NCBI GenBank assembly: GCA_020698575.1
Contig: CM036244.1
Span: 13,554,534 to 13,618,533 of the forward strand
DNA length: 64,000 nt
Direction: 5' to 3'
From: Bostrychus sinensis
Taxonomy: Eukaryota; Chordata; Actinopteri; Gobiiformes; Eleotridae
The position numbers and the translations under genes are program-made. Below the pieces are notes generated by a model. The model searched no databases. It saw only the letters and a list, made by a program, of their open reading frames with translations, and had not been told where the DNA came from. Shown here piece by piece: positions 37,601 through 52,600 of this stretch (within the stretch, counting starts at the first letter, position 1; each line of letters opens with the position of its first letter).

Positions 37601-40600
37601 CGTCAGTCAGCACATCATGGAGGGATACCTGTTTGTACAAGAGAAACGTACGTAACAAGGCTAGTTCAAGAAGCCTGAGCAAAGTAACAAGTGTAGTTGT
37701 TTCATACATGCCCATGCAACATGTATTTTCTTCATAGTTATTAATTAGCACAATTTCTCTGGTAACAAATCACTAGCACACAAATCAGGTGACGCTAAAG
37801 AGCACCAAAAGGACATAATTTTTTAAAACTTTTACATCCAAGGAGCACTTTTGCATGCCATGCTTTGTCCAAACTGATATTTATATTTTGTTGTTATTGA
37901 TTTCCCTAAATGTATTTCCACAACACTAATTAGAAATGTTGTATTAAATGTGCTTACAGGCTCATTTGTATCTACCTGGGTCAAGTACTACTGCACATAT
38001 CACAGGGAGCCCAAGAGGATCACTATGGTCCTTTTTGACCCCAAATCAGGAGGCAAAATGGTGAGTAGCTTTTTAGCAGATTTTTTGTTGATCTAGACAG
38101 AAGTCCCATAATATGTGCTCTTGCTTAATATTATAATACTTTGGTAAAACATTTAAGTTACTTCTGTTGCTTTTGGTTTTTCTTTTTTTTTAGGGAGAAG
38201 AGGAGAGCTTTATTCTCAAGTCCTGCACCAGGAGGAAAACTGACTCAATAGAAAAGAGGTTTTGTTTTGACGTGGAAGCTGTCGACAGGTGAGTTTATTT
38301 GGAAGCAACACTGTGAAACTGTTCATCACACAATACATAGAGTAAAAAAAAACTATTAAAATATAACTTTTTGGGTGTAGTTTTCTAGATAAAGATTTGT
38401 TTATAGACAAACCTGTACTAAAACAACAAAATTGAATACTTTGTTGAACACCGTAGTCAATATAAAATGTGATAATAGAACTTTTACATATAGATTGTAG
38501 TTTTATTTCATCCACATGGGTGTGCTGCTGAGCTGTGTTTCTTCTTAAGACCAAGCGGCAGCTCAGCTTTAAACTTTCCTGGTTTCCTACATGTCTTCCC
38601 TACCCCCTTCCTTAGTTTCCTCCTCCTCCTTCTCCTGTCTTTCTTTCTTTGACCTGTTCTTTTTTCAATCCCATGTCTTTGAAGGACAGTGTGAGATTGT
38701 AGTGGCGGGAGGTCGCATGGCTCAACGGTGGCAGCTGAAAATTAGTGTAATATCAGAGACTATGCTATTCTGATTGGATTGGACTGGATTAGACTTGGAT
38801 AAACTTTATTGATCCTTAAGGGAAACTGCCCAGTCACAGTGGCTCATTGTTGCACACAAAAAAACATTAACAAAAAAATAAGCGTGAGAAAAGAAACAAT
38901 CCAGCCACATGAGGTTACAAGCCAGTGCACACTTTGTGCCAGCCCCAAGCCTAGATAAATGGACAGGGATGTGTCAGGGTTAGGGTATCCGATGTGAAAT
39001 CAATGCCAAATCAATATGGCATAGAGGTGCTTTGGCAACCCCAAAAGCAAAGAACATTAACCACAAAAAGGCTTTGACTTTAATTTGGCTCTTTCTCGTG
39101 TAAGCAGAAGAGAGATGCACAGAAAAATAAGGTTTTGCATGTCTAATACAAGTCTAATAAATCATTTGAATTCAGATATTTTCTTTAAGGCAGCCTAAAT
39201 TAATTGAAGAGAGACATTACTTCCAGCTTTGTTAAGTCATGTTCAGATAGATTTTCTTTCCCACCAATGTTTATCTTGACATTTGATAACTGCATTAGCC
39301 TCTCCGTGTGCTTGTTGTGAAGGCCGGGCGTAATGACGATGCAGGCGCTGTCGGAGGAGGACCGCAGACTGTGGATGGAGGCCATGGACGGACGAGAACC
39401 GGTGCGTTTCCATGGAGACCCATTTGTTCACATAATAAAGGGAGAGCGGGAGCCATGAGTCGTCTGCTATTAGCAAATAAAATGTTTGTCTCTTTTACAC
39501 GCCGGGTCAAATTAAATAAACAAATTTGACGAAGTAGAACATTACATAAAGTGGTGGGTGGCTTTGAAACTGTCGGGAAAAAACAACTATATTTTTGAGT
39601 TATATAGTAATTTAAATATAGAACTTTAAACTTTCCAATAATGACTACTATTTTACATAATTATATATTTTCCCTAAAGCAAGAAGTGTGCACAAAAAAA
39701 AAACATCAACCTTGTACAAGTAGATCTTTTAGAGAGGTTTTATTTCAGTAGTTCAATTCAATAAGTAAAACACATGTATTTTTATACTGTAGATTCAGTG
39801 CACAGACAGGGATATACTGCATTTATTTATTTTAATTGTCACTATTATTGTTATGATTAGTTTTATTTTTTATTCAAAATCGATGGGATTCTGAATTTTG
39901 GTTTTCATTACCGTTCACCCCTAATCATCACAATTTAAATACATAAATGCTTGAAATATTTTACTGTTTATTGAAATATGTAATGCATGTGTTTAAGAAT
40001 TTTATGTTACAGGGAAACACATTTCTTTGCTGTGCCAATGACACTAAACACTTTAAATCTTGAACTTGGAGTTAAACTAGAAATAAATTCACTTTTTACA
40101 GTATTTTAATTTACTGATCTGGACAATATCAGCCTCTAGTCCTTGTACAAGTGGGTATATTTTAGATTTGAAAGGTCTCATGTTATGCTTTTTTTTCAGG
40201 CGTTTTGAAATAGTTTTGGACACCTTTGCATTAGTACTTTATGTTTTATAACTTAATGTATACGTATGGAAAAAAACATTGTTGGGGAGCTGTTACTTTG
40301 ACTTTGCAGAGAAAGCTCAGTGTAGCTTTTGCCCCCTGCTGGCAACGATGGGGAACAGGCAGAGCATGAAAGGCTAATTAGCACAGCTCTTAGCATCATG
40401 GCGCAAAGAGATAAATGAGCTGACTGCTTTGTAGTGTTGCCAATTTACTGCTAAAATTATGAGAATGAGTACAGTGATGGTGTTATGTATGGGCGCAGTA
40501 ACACTTCCTGGTTTCATGTGTCTACGTAGAGCTGTGAGACCAAAGCATTTTCAGCTCTTGAGAGAGGGAGTAGACCTCACCATACAGGATTACTCAAATC

Positions 40601-43600
40601 TTTTGTTTTTGAGGTGCAAACAACATTATAACATGGTTAAAAGCTCAAAAAAGTAAATTTAGCATAATAGGGGACCTTAAACTAAAAATATATCTACTCC
40701 AGTTAAATATTCACATGATACTGAATGCACAATAAGACAGTCAAATATTTTTCTCTATTTTTTTCTTATATATTATTTGTCTTTCAACTTCGTATTTCAA
40801 CACCTTCCTCATCCAAACCTCAAAGTGTGTTATTCACTCAGGATCTCTAAAATCTTCCACCAGACACTTGTCAACACTAGCTTATATTTAGCGAGCTCAT
40901 TATGATTTGCTTAATGTTGTATTCATGTTGGCACAAATGAAACGAAAACCGCAGTAACCAAAAATAAAGCCATTTTATTTTATTTTTTTCTTTGACAGGT
41001 TTACAATCTAAACAAAGACAACCAGGCTGAAGGCAGTAAGTAGCTCTAATTATCAGGCATTAACGTCTACAATAGCCACAATTACTGTTAATGGTAGACC
41101 TGACAAACAAGTGTTGGCAGCGGATATGAAATAAACAAGTCACACATGAGCATATATACAGTACTTACTAACGACCATGGGTGTTTTCTTCAGTGGCCCA
41201 GCTGGATGTGATTGGCTTCAATGTAATGAAGAAGTTCATCTATGCTGTTGAGACTCGAGGTACAGTGCTGTTTTTAACCATCAATCTCCAACATAAGCTG
41301 TTTTTTTTTAATAATTATGGCTGAAGTGTATTCTAGTATATATTATCTAGTGTCTTTTAAAGGTACGCTACCCACTTTTTTATCTGTACCAAAGCCAATT
41401 GCAACCCCGCTTCCCAACATTAACATTATAGCTGTCTTTTATAGGATTATAGGATTCGCTGCAACAAAATACCAATACATGACATCACATTGTAGCTTAC
41501 CTTTGCATAAAGAATCCAGCCACAGCCACATGGGATTACAAGCTGGTGTACTCTTTGTGCTGGTCCCAACCCTGACTAAATGCAGAGGGTTGTGTCAGGA
41601 AGGGCATCCGGTGTAAAACCTGTGCCAATTCAAGCTGCAAATCACTGCACGCTGGGAGGCAGGTGATGTGCTGTGGCAACCCCAAAAGTATATTAACCAC
41701 ATAAAGACCAGCAGTTTTAATTTTCATGTCATTTGGCTATTTTTGTCTAAGCAGATATAGCCAGCAGTTTCTCCGTATTATCAGCTGGCATTAATCCAGT
41801 GTTGACAATTGGTGTAGACCTCAAATACACACTGCAAAAAAAGTACCCTTTGCATCATTTTATTAATCATGTAATAAGAACCGTTATGTGCCAGACCATG
41901 TTTAGTTTCATGTGTTATTTAAGCGTTAATGGCTATTCCAACAGTAGTTTAACAAATATTATAAGGATTTTGACAGAATTACTTAGTGTTTTGTATTATA
42001 TTACATCACAATACAAAAGTACAAATGCACCAAGAGCTTGCTTTTGTTCATTCAGTGCTTTGTATTTTTAACTTACAAGTACTATTTCAGTATAATGCCC
42101 TTGCTCTTTCTAGCTACAGTGAGAGGGAATTTTCTTGTTCAGATATTTTTGTTCATCTCTGATAGTGTATCAAACAAGCTAATGGTTCCCAAAGTTGGGT
42201 CCGAGGCCCTCTGGTGGGTGGCAAAGGTACTGCAAGGGGCCGCCATAGGTTGTCTACATTAAGTAACATAGAAATAAATGTATTTATTTTATTGTTTTTA
42301 TTTGAAAAAAAAAAACACTTAAACAATTTTTAGCCAACAGTCTTTGTTTTTGTAATGTTTTTTTATTGAAATCTATGGGTTTTATGTTGTCCATGCAGGA
42401 TTGTCTGACTTTTTAAGGGAGCCATGGTGCTCTTGACTGAAATACGCAATGGTAAAAACAACTGTGGGCTTTTTCCCTGCCATATATGGTTTTATATCTA
42501 TTAATGGTTTCTTTTGTTGGGTTAATTGTCAGCTATGTATTGTGTAGTTCTGAATAAAAGAAGACTCGCTTGAGGGAGTGCCACTTAATTACTGACAATT
42601 ATTCTTCTATTTCCCACAAACCATCTTTTAAATGGTTATGCGTCACCTAAGTGCATGCATATTGACTCATCTTTTGCTAAGACTGAAGGACTATTTAACA
42701 ATTGAATGAGATGCTGGAAGTGTATGACTAAATATGGAAACTGATAAGTACCTCTTAATGTGGGATTCAATAGGACTAATACTAAAGGTGCTGTTTCTTC
42801 CAGGAATTGATGAACAAGGCTTGTACAGGATTGTCGGTGTGAACTCCAAAGTCCAAAAACTACTGAGCCTAGCAATGGGTAAATATAAAATATGATTATC
42901 AAAATATATGATAAGTGATGTAAGTGATGTAAAGTGTATGTATTGTGAATTTATTTGCGACTAGATCCCAAAACGTGTGCTGACGTGGAGCTCGACAGTT
43001 CTGAGTGGGAGATCAAGACCATCACCAGTGCCATCAAGCACTATCTCAGGTATCGGAAACTACATATAAATGATCATATACCATTTTAATAATCTATTTT
43101 CAAAGAGTAGAAGATCAATAAAAACACACAAAGGTGAGTGCTTGACTTGCTTAGAGTCACGCATATACTGTACTATTTAGTGTCGTATGCAGCAGTCAAA
43201 TAAAGCATCCAAGGCACTCTGTATCATTTGTAAAAGTCCTTTATTAATACTAAGGCTGTAGTCAACCAATGAAATTTTTTGTTGACCAAAGGTACGCCCA
43301 GCACAGCGATTAATCGACCAAAATCAGCCAAAGGTGTGGCGACTTATACAAACAAGTGACTTCACATTAATTAGGTGATAAAACATTTGGTAAAGATGGC
43401 TGTAAAATCATCTATGCTCCCTTAAATAAAATGAAAAATAAAAGTTACCAAGTCAGAAATTACACAACCTTTATTGGTGCAAAGAGTTCATACAAGTAAT
43501 CAGACAACAAAATTTTAGTCGACCAAGACCTCACCAGTTAATCGATTAACCAGAGGCCCACATCATGTGACCAGCTTAACATTACTCCATCACCTCATCG

Positions 43601-46600
43601 AAAACATTTTACAATAATAAAAATAAAACATTACAGTGGAGCTCAATGGTAGAAGATCAATGTGATCTTTTAAGCTATGGTTCTCTTTTTTGGTTGGCTT
43701 GAACGTCTGCACACTCCACAGTGCAGTTTTGTCACTAAATTCTAACTACAGCAGTTGTTAAGACTATACTTAACATATACTAAGAAATACCAAAATGTTA
43801 ATGTTTATTTATTATTTATTTTGTTGTATAAAATCTTAGTAGCATAGACTGGTCACATGCATAGATCAACTACAGTTTGTTTTAGCTGCGTGTCGATGCA
43901 TTGAAATAGGACTCCTTGCATTTGTTTGTCTTACTGAAAAGCTAAATGTATCCCAGTGAAGTGTAATTACATTTACCTACCAGGGCAGCAAAACTGAGCA
44001 GTGCTGATATTTCACCTGACGCACTTCCTGACATGACCTTTTTCATTTATCCAGGCTTGGGTTTCAGTCATGCTAAACAAAGTTGAACATTTGTTTTAAA
44101 CTGAGTACAAAGCTAAATATGAGACTTGCTTACACTAGACTAGAATATACTTCAAAAGGTCAGATTCTTCACTGAGAAACCCATACATTTACTGCAAATC
44201 TTTCAGTTATAAAAGGTTTTTAAAGAACTCAAAAGGCCAGGCTCTCTGTTTTATAATGAGAAACATATGCGTCTACAACAGTTGTACGCCTCTTACATGT
44301 GATTATCGTGTCAGAAGGGGCTTCTACTCACTGTGTTGGTTGCATTGTAAGAGGACAGGAATAGATTTCATAAGTGGGAGCTGAAATGCATTATGGGTAG
44401 CCTATGTAAGCAGTGGTGGCCAAGCTGTGCTCGTGAAGCATATTTGAACAAATGTACAGTGTCTACGAGGCACATAAGTGAATGCTGCATTGAAATTGCC
44501 ACTCATGCATGCAAATGTGGAAACCAAAATGGACATTGAAAAGCAGGAAAATGCAAGGTTAATAGAGGGATTTGTCGCCACTGACACACATTATACACAC
44601 AAGATTAGCTTTGAGGTCATTGAAAACCAGTGGGAGCCATAAAAACCCAACTAACTGCTGGGATAAAGTCACATCCAGCTGTGCAAGCTAGCAGTCAGAC
44701 GGAAACAGATCAAATAGAAAAATGATCAGACCAAGGCTAAGATACAGAGACAAGCTAGCAAGCTAGCTGTAGCAAGCTAGTTTCTCCTTCATACTGCATT
44801 TAAAGAGGTGCTAATCCACCATTTTTTATTTTGCTAAGCCATCCAAGCATCTTGCATCAGCCTCAGGTTGGGGAAGTCATAGGGCTGACAATAAGACATA
44901 CACCAATCAGGCATAACATTATGACCACTGACAGGTGAAGTGAATAACGCAGATTATCTCTGTTGGTGTGTGAGATATGCTAGGCAGCAAGTGAACATTT
45001 TGTCCTCAGAGTTGATGTGTTAGAAGCAGGAAAAATGGGCAAGAGAAAGGATTTGAATGAGTTTGACAAGGGCCGTTATGGTTAGACGACTGGGTTAGAG
45101 CATCTCCAAAACAGCAGATTTTGTGGGGTGTTCCTAGTCTCCAGTGGTCAGTATCTATCAAAAGTGGTCCCAGGAAGAAACAGTGGTGAACTGGGAAGAG
45201 GTGATGGGCGTGAGTGCTACTGTAGCTCAAATTGCATTCATTCATTCAGTACAGGAACCACTGCACGTAACACATGCATCTGTAGATGGTGGGAATATCC
45301 GGAGAAAACCTCATGTTCTTCTAGCTGTTAATTCAACTGTTTACACATATTGATTTTTGCCAAGTCATTCAATCATCCTGCCTCAGTGATTCACATCTGT
45401 GTTGTTTGTGTGTTTGCAGAGTGCTTCCTGCGCCGCTGATGACGTACCAGTATCAAAGGAGCTTCATCAAAGCTGCCAGTAAGTGTCTCTTTATTGTTTT
45501 GTACCTGTTCTTGATAGGGGCTGCCACCTACGTTTGTGGTTTCAGCGGAGGTTAAAACGACATCATGAAAGTTGGCCAAAGGAGAGGTTATGTCAGTTCA
45601 CACTGGAAAAATCTGGTGCATTGATTCTCAACTGGTGGGTCAGGATTTGAAAGTGGGTCGCAGGGCGGTTCAGTATAGTTTCAATGTTTACTTTGCAGAA
45701 TGCAGCAACACATCTTTTAACTGATAGCCATAAGCAGGACCAAATCTCTCCGACTTTAGCATGTCTTCACTGGCTGCCAGTGCGATTTTGTATTGATTTT
45801 AAAATGTTTTTATTTGTGTTTAAAGGTCTTAATGATCTTGCCATTCAGTATTTGTCTGACCTGACCCAGCTGTACATCCCTTCACGTACTCTCAGGTCAG
45901 CAGATCAGATGATTTTAGTTGTCCCAAACACAAAGAGGAAACTAAGAGGAGAACTTTTTGAGTGTGACTGTTGAATGAGTTACTCGTGTGTGTCCACCAG
46001 GCCCGAATCTCATTATAAAACATATTTTTTTGCTTTGGCTTTTAACCAAGCACGAGTTGTTGACTTTCATTGTAGTTTTATCCCTGATTTGATTGTATTG
46101 TTTTATTCTCTTTTGATCTTTTAGTAGTGCTTGTGTTTTTTATTCTTTATTAGTGCTATTATTTCAAATATGTACAGCACTTTGGCCTCCCTTGTTGTTA
46201 TATTACAGGCTAGCCCCAGGGTCTTTAAAAGTATCAAAAAGGTATAAAATTGGATGGTGTCAAAATCAAGGCCTGAAAACTATTAAATCTAATCAAGAAA
46301 AGTATTCAATCTAATCAGTAGGTATTTTGCTCATCTAAGGCTTAATTTTGTCAAAGATTTAAAATGACAAATAAATAAAATAATGATAAAGAATAATAAT
46401 GAGTATCATCGCCACAACAACAGTATCTACAATATACTTTTATATAGTATAAAAATGTCATCATTGAATTTTTTAGTTTAATTTTATGATTTTTTTTTAA
46501 TGCAGCACTTGAGTTATCTGTATATGACATTTCAACAGATTATTGTTCTGTTGTTCTGGAATTTTGGCTTCAATTTTCACTCTAAATGCCATTAAAAAGT

Positions 46601-49600
46601 CTTAAAAGGTCTTAAATTTTACTTGACCAAACCTGGAGCTACCCTGTTTTAAAGCACTGTAACCATCTAATGGATTGAATTGGATTGGAAATGATACATG
46701 AAATGGTACAAATGATTTTAAACAGTAAATGCTGGCTCACAATAAAACTAAATTTGGTCATAAAATAAGACTTGAAAACCAATAATATCATGACTGTTTC
46801 AGTTTGTGCTAAGAATTAACTCAGCTTTTAGTGGTTGCTTCATGTTGCTGTTGATTTATTAATACCACAGTGCCACAATCACAAATGTTGTTATTTAAGT
46901 GCTCATTTACTCACTCCTGGTGTGTCACAAATATATTAAGACATTTCCTTTAATCATTACTCAAACGCGGTCTTGACTTCCTGTCAGAGCGTTTGTAAAT
47001 ACACAGTTCACCTGCTGAGGGATCAGGACTCCCGCTGGCTCCTCTGGATTTCCGTCTGTTTCCCTCGGCCCATCGAGCTCAGAGCAGCTGCCCCCGACTG
47101 TGCCTCTTCATGTTGTGTGTGACACATTACTGACCTGCTGCGAGTGGGGTTTTACATTGCGTGTACTTTTAATAGGCTCAGATAGAGACACAGTGAGAGG
47201 CTTGTAAAAGTGTGATTGAAATATGGATAGGAAGGTTTTTATGGTTTGTTGGCATGGTGCTGGTTAAAAGGGATCGATTCAAGTCAGTTACGTCGCAGTG
47301 ATTCTCAAATTGTGGTAAAAAGATACCACTAATTTAACACTGGTTGTCTTTAGTACTATACAAACACTTTTACAATTAGCTTAAAATGTAAGTCTATTGG
47401 GGGTTTGCACAGTGGCAGAGTGGTTAGCACTCCTGCGTCTTAGCAAGGATGTGAGTGAATGAATGTAAATGGTTGTGAATGATAGGCCCATAGTCGCTTG
47501 GATACGGTCTAGCCACCCACAACTATTGCATTTTACAATACTAGGCTAAAGTTTTAGACCACTGGTTCTCAACCGCTCTTTTTATTTTACTCCAACTTTA
47601 TTGACCAATTTATTTAATTAAAACAATGTTAAGGCTTCAAATAAGCTGATCATTGAAACTATATCCATCGACCCACAAGCCACTTTTGGGTCTCCCTAAC
47701 TCTATCCATTGTTTGGAAACCACTGGTTTGGACTGTTGTCTTAAAAAAAGTGGCAAATAAAAAAAATAAAAAAAACAATTTAAAAAATGATTAACAGCTA
47801 TCTAATGTCATTTAATTCTTAATAATTTATATAGAAAAAAATGTGTGTTGTGTAAACTTGTTCACACTTATTTTTATTTTTTATTTTTTTATTTTTATTT
47901 ATGACTTTTATGTCCCAGGATATGTTGCCTTATTAAGGTTAAGGGTTAAAGTCACCTTGGCTTCCATATTGGAGTGCCATTAAGACAGTGCTTGAATAGA
48001 CAATATTTTCCTTGAAGTGAAAAGTTGCAGATACATTTCTCTAAATGTAATGCATTTATTTACATTATATGCCAAATTCATTTACTTAATTCATTTCTAA
48101 AACTCTGTTTCTAAAACTTTATACTCACCATCTTCAGTATTTGAATAAATGTTTCTGATGTAATATTATTTATGGTATATTTATCATGGGTGTGACAAGA
48201 TGATGCAGTCTCGTGATCTTGCAAGATCAAAATGTCACAAGATTCTTGTGAAGGGTAAAACTGGTTCTGTTTGCACTTTTGAATAAATTACATTTTTCAT
48301 TTGTGTGAAATACTTATTTCAGTACTGTAAAAATCTCATCTCGTCTCGTTCCCATTACCCCATCTCGTGTCTTGTCACACATTTATAGATTTTTATTTCA
48401 GTTGTATATCATAATTGTTTCTATTCATTAAAACTACAGTCTGGCTGCTGTGCTCACACTGTGAGACTTACAAAAGCTTAGCCATCAGAAGGAAGGAACT
48501 TAAGGAAATGTATCTTTGGCAACGTTACCAGGAAATGTCTGCTCGTGAGACCTACTGTGAAGAAAATGAGAAACTGTGGGATGTTAAACCAGACAGTACA
48601 GTGGTTAACAGAGCTGCTAAAGACCAATTAAAATACATAAGTAATGATAAAATACAAAATGTACTTGGCGTGACAGCTCTGTGGGTTAATATACATAATC
48701 ACCACTTTAACTCTGTTTATTGCCCTCAGTTTCCATAGAGTTGGTGTGTGTGGGCGGTGCATATTGAAAGTGTATTGTTTGCAGAGCTGGCCATCTGAAC
48801 GTGCATCTGCTGTTCGCTCCAGGGCAGATTTTTGTGTTAAAAGCGTGGGTTTTTTAAGGACAGTATCCTCAGATGAACTCTGTCTGATTCACTCCACCCT
48901 CTGCTCCACCCCTCCGTCCTGCCCCTCTCTGTGCTGTGTTCAGTTTGAGTCAGAGCTGGAAAAATTAGTGTGCTCAGGTGGATGTGCCACTTTATGTAAA
49001 AGTACTCAACAGAATCATTTCCTGAGTAAAAAAGTATTGAGTGTAAAGTTTACTAAAGTTAAAAATATACTACTACTGCTTACTGCTACTACTAAGTCCA
49101 TTATTGCAACTACTACTATTTCTGTTACTACTACTGCTGCTACTCCCACATTATTACTTAAGCACAAATAAAAGTCCTTAACAAAATTATTACTAAAAGT
49201 TTAAAAAGTATTAGTGTAAAGTTTAGTTTAGTTTAGTAGAAAGTACTTACTGCTACTACCACCACTACTACTACTACTAGTCCAATAGTCTGCTACTACT
49301 ACAGTATAACTATTGCTACTACAGCCCCCACAAGTATGACTACCACTGCTACTATTACTACTACAACAACTACTGCTGCTGCTCCTAACTATTAGTACTC
49401 AAGTAGAAGTAAGAGTAAAAGTAAAAATCATTACAAAAAAATTAATATATTGAAATATTCATATTCAAATATTGTGAGTTGTTGCTGCTACCACCACCAC
49501 TACTATTACTGCTACCACTACTATTACTAATCCAATACTACAGTATTACTACTGCTACTACTGCCCTCTCTACTATGTATATTACTATGACTTCTACTAC

Positions 49601-52600
49601 TACTACTGCTGCTGCTACTTCTGCTCCCACTTTATTGCTAATACCATATCTACGGCAACTGATAGTACTATACTGCCACAACTAGTACTACTACTACCCC
49701 ACACTACTTTTATTATGAATTCTAGACTGCCACTATTGCTACTGCTACTACTTCTACTACAGACGTTACACATACTTTTAATCATTTAGAGATTTTACAA
49801 TTGTACTTAAATAAAAATAAATAAATAAAAAATCCTCTAAAATGACTCAAAACAATGTATGCTAAATAAAATGTACTGTATGTTTTCTTCCCATATAGTG
49901 GTAATTTCTAAGCTTGACTTTTCACCTCTGCTCATTCCCATAGTCTGTTTGTTTTTAAATGTGTAGATTAAACACACAGCGATGTCCTGGTTGGTCCAAC
50001 AAGCAGGAAATGCAGTGAGAAAATATTGGAAAGTCTATGAAGAGGAAGAGGGAGGAGTGCCACCTGGATTTCAAATACTGCCCTGAGACACGAATCATCT
50101 TGAAAACATTTGTACAGTCATTACTCTGGCTCCAGTCATTAGCTCGAGTTGTTAGCACCTCATTCCATTAATTCGCTGAGATATCTTTTTGACTTTGAGG
50201 CCAAGCCACAGTTTTCACTCCAAGAAATAACAGGAATCCTTGTAAACAAAACAAACAAAATATATTTCTCCATTCTCCAGTACTAGAACATTCATAAATA
50301 TGTATAATTAATATAAATATTGAGGGCTTTTATATGATAATGATAATTAGCATTAAGCAGACACAAATGAAATTACGTTGCTTTCACAATTAAATAATTA
50401 CATGAGCCAGACGGGATGCTAATAATTTGTCTTCAGGCTTTTAGTTTGAAGGCAACCCATCTTTCTTTACATCAGGCTTTTTCCTTTTTTTAAAATGAGT
50501 TTTATCAAGCTGGACAATTAGAAATGAGAAATGTCCCTTACGACAAGCTTTTTCATTCATCAACTTGAACAAGTGCAAATGAATTATACTTTGTACACAG
50601 ACTTTTGGCACTATTTTTGGCACCAGTATTTATTTATTCTAGGATTGTAAAAAAAAAAAAAAAAAAAAAAACAATTCAATCAACTACCAATTAATACAAG
50701 TTTATTGATTTACACTTACTTTCTACTGTCTCTAACTCTTGTTAATAGTTACTCCTTTTACTCAGCCTATAAGCTGCCCAAAACAATATGTACTGTATCA
50801 GTGAATATTGTCATTCATTTAGGTCGTCACAGTCAAAACAATGTTAAAAAGAAGTCATCCAAGATGCTGTGTCAATTCTGAATGGAAAAAAAGAAGATGA
50901 TGAAATATCTGCACCGTGATTAATGGCACAGGCTTTGCTATAGCATCCATTTATATATCTTCTATAGCTAACTTCACCTCAGTATATTGTCAATAAGAAT
51001 AACAGAGTTGTAAAGTCGAGTCAGTGCTGAACAAATCAAATCTTTTGTACAGAGGAAAAATAAAGGCCTCCATAGCCGAAACTGAGTTTGACCTAAGTCT
51101 GGAGGTGTATCGCCACGTCTCAGTAAATCCTGCCCACACCATTCATTCATTCAACACAGTTCTTAATAATTCAGCCTGTGGGCTCGGCTTGAATAGGTTT
51201 GTGCAGCCAGTCTGCAGTTGCACTGTAATTTCAGCTGCCATTTACACAACACTCAGACATTTCCTTTACCGTCCGTTACCTGCATCCGTCATATTTTTGC
51301 ATAATTTCTGCTGGTAATATGAATGTATCTGACGCCATCATGTTCTCAGCGTGATAACAATGGCACTAAACCAGTTTTTGTATTGATTTCCTTTTCAGAT
51401 TTGCTTTGCATATATCTTAGAAACCATATGTGCACCTTTAACATTAATTAATTTATTCATCTTATTCTTTTGCTTATTCCTGTGACTGGAGCCAATCCCA
51501 GCAACTATGGGCCTGAGACTGGATAAATTCTGGACAATGCCAGTTAATTGCAGGGCAGGGACAGACGGATGAATCTTTTGGACGGTGGGAAAAAGCTGGA
51601 GATAACTTAACCCTAACACATGCATACTCCACTCAAAGATTGCAGTTGACCAAGAATCAAACCCACAACCTTCTTGTGAGAGACTGGGGTGCTAACCACT
51701 CTGCTGCTGTGCACTACCACTTTACCACAGACTTCAAATCAAGTTATGATACAGACATTCAACTTGCTTTTTGGTGAAATGCTAAGCAAAGATAGCCTCA
51801 AAACTAAATATCCTTAGCTTATCTTTCATTCATTACTCATTTTTGTAGCTGAAAAAATAAAAATGTTAATGTCAAGCTCTGGCTACAATGAGCTGTTGTT
51901 TACCTTAGAGTGCATTTGTCCTTTTAGATACAGATCTCTTTCAAATGGTCAGTATTTGACTTACAACCCTCCTAATTCACTTAAAAGATATAAAATATTT
52001 CCATAAAATAAACTAGGACATTATGAATAATGGGCATAGCATGTTTAATTTAACTTAGTGGTACATGGTTACTTTCCAGGCCTTAATTGTAAAAGTATGT
52101 TCTCCATCCATAATCCAAATGTCCTCATTTAAGAGATGCACTTATGAATCTTTGATGAAATAAGATCTTGACTATATATGTGCTGAGTGTTTATATTGTC
52201 TTTTGAAGTAGTGATTCAGTGCTTTTGTATCCCAAATGAAAAGGGCGATTTTAATTTGAAAGATGGGCTTCAAGAGGTTATAGAAAATAAATGTAACAAC
52301 TTATTGGGTTATAGATTAGTAGATTAGTATGGCAGTACCAGTTAAAGGTCCCCTATGCTAAATAGACTTTGTAGAGTTTTTAACCATGGTATAATGTTGT
52401 TTCCACCTCAGAAACACACCTGGGGCTGCTGTATGGCTCAGAGCTGTGGCACATATACTGTACAACTACAGCCTGCCTCAGTGTTGTGGGTTCAAGTTTG
52501 GACTCCGACAGTTTGCCTAATGTATCTCCCCACTCTGTCCCTGATTTCCTACTACTCTGTCCTATCAAAGCCTCAAAATGGCCCCAAATAGTTTTTCATA

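Larger units (their letters stand above)
38289..39322 (+). other. arhgap26: arhgap26 intron I-J
   Basis: 1.0 kb. 38740-38830 contains GATTAGACTTGGATAAACTTTATTGATCC, a common fish non-LTR tail, and 38895-39050 is a SINE/LINE-tail repeat. The last 270 bp are unassigned and end with an unusual AAG acceptor. Confidence 0.75.
43050..45419 (+). other. arhgap26: arhgap26 intron N-O
   Basis: 2.4 kb with a decayed hAT-like piece at 43254-43560, a minus SINE-tail scrap near 43990-44070 and a Tc1-like remnant at 44893-45350. 44070-44890 has no recognised feature except GCTAGCAAGCTAGC-like short repeats near 44755-44785. Confidence 0.75.

Noticed and set aside
48415..48738. 107-codon plus-strand frame containing KELKEMYLWQRYQEMSA
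   Set aside because: Looks protein-like in composition but matches no family I know, has no visible promoter or splice support, and lies next to a MITE; not enough to call a gene.
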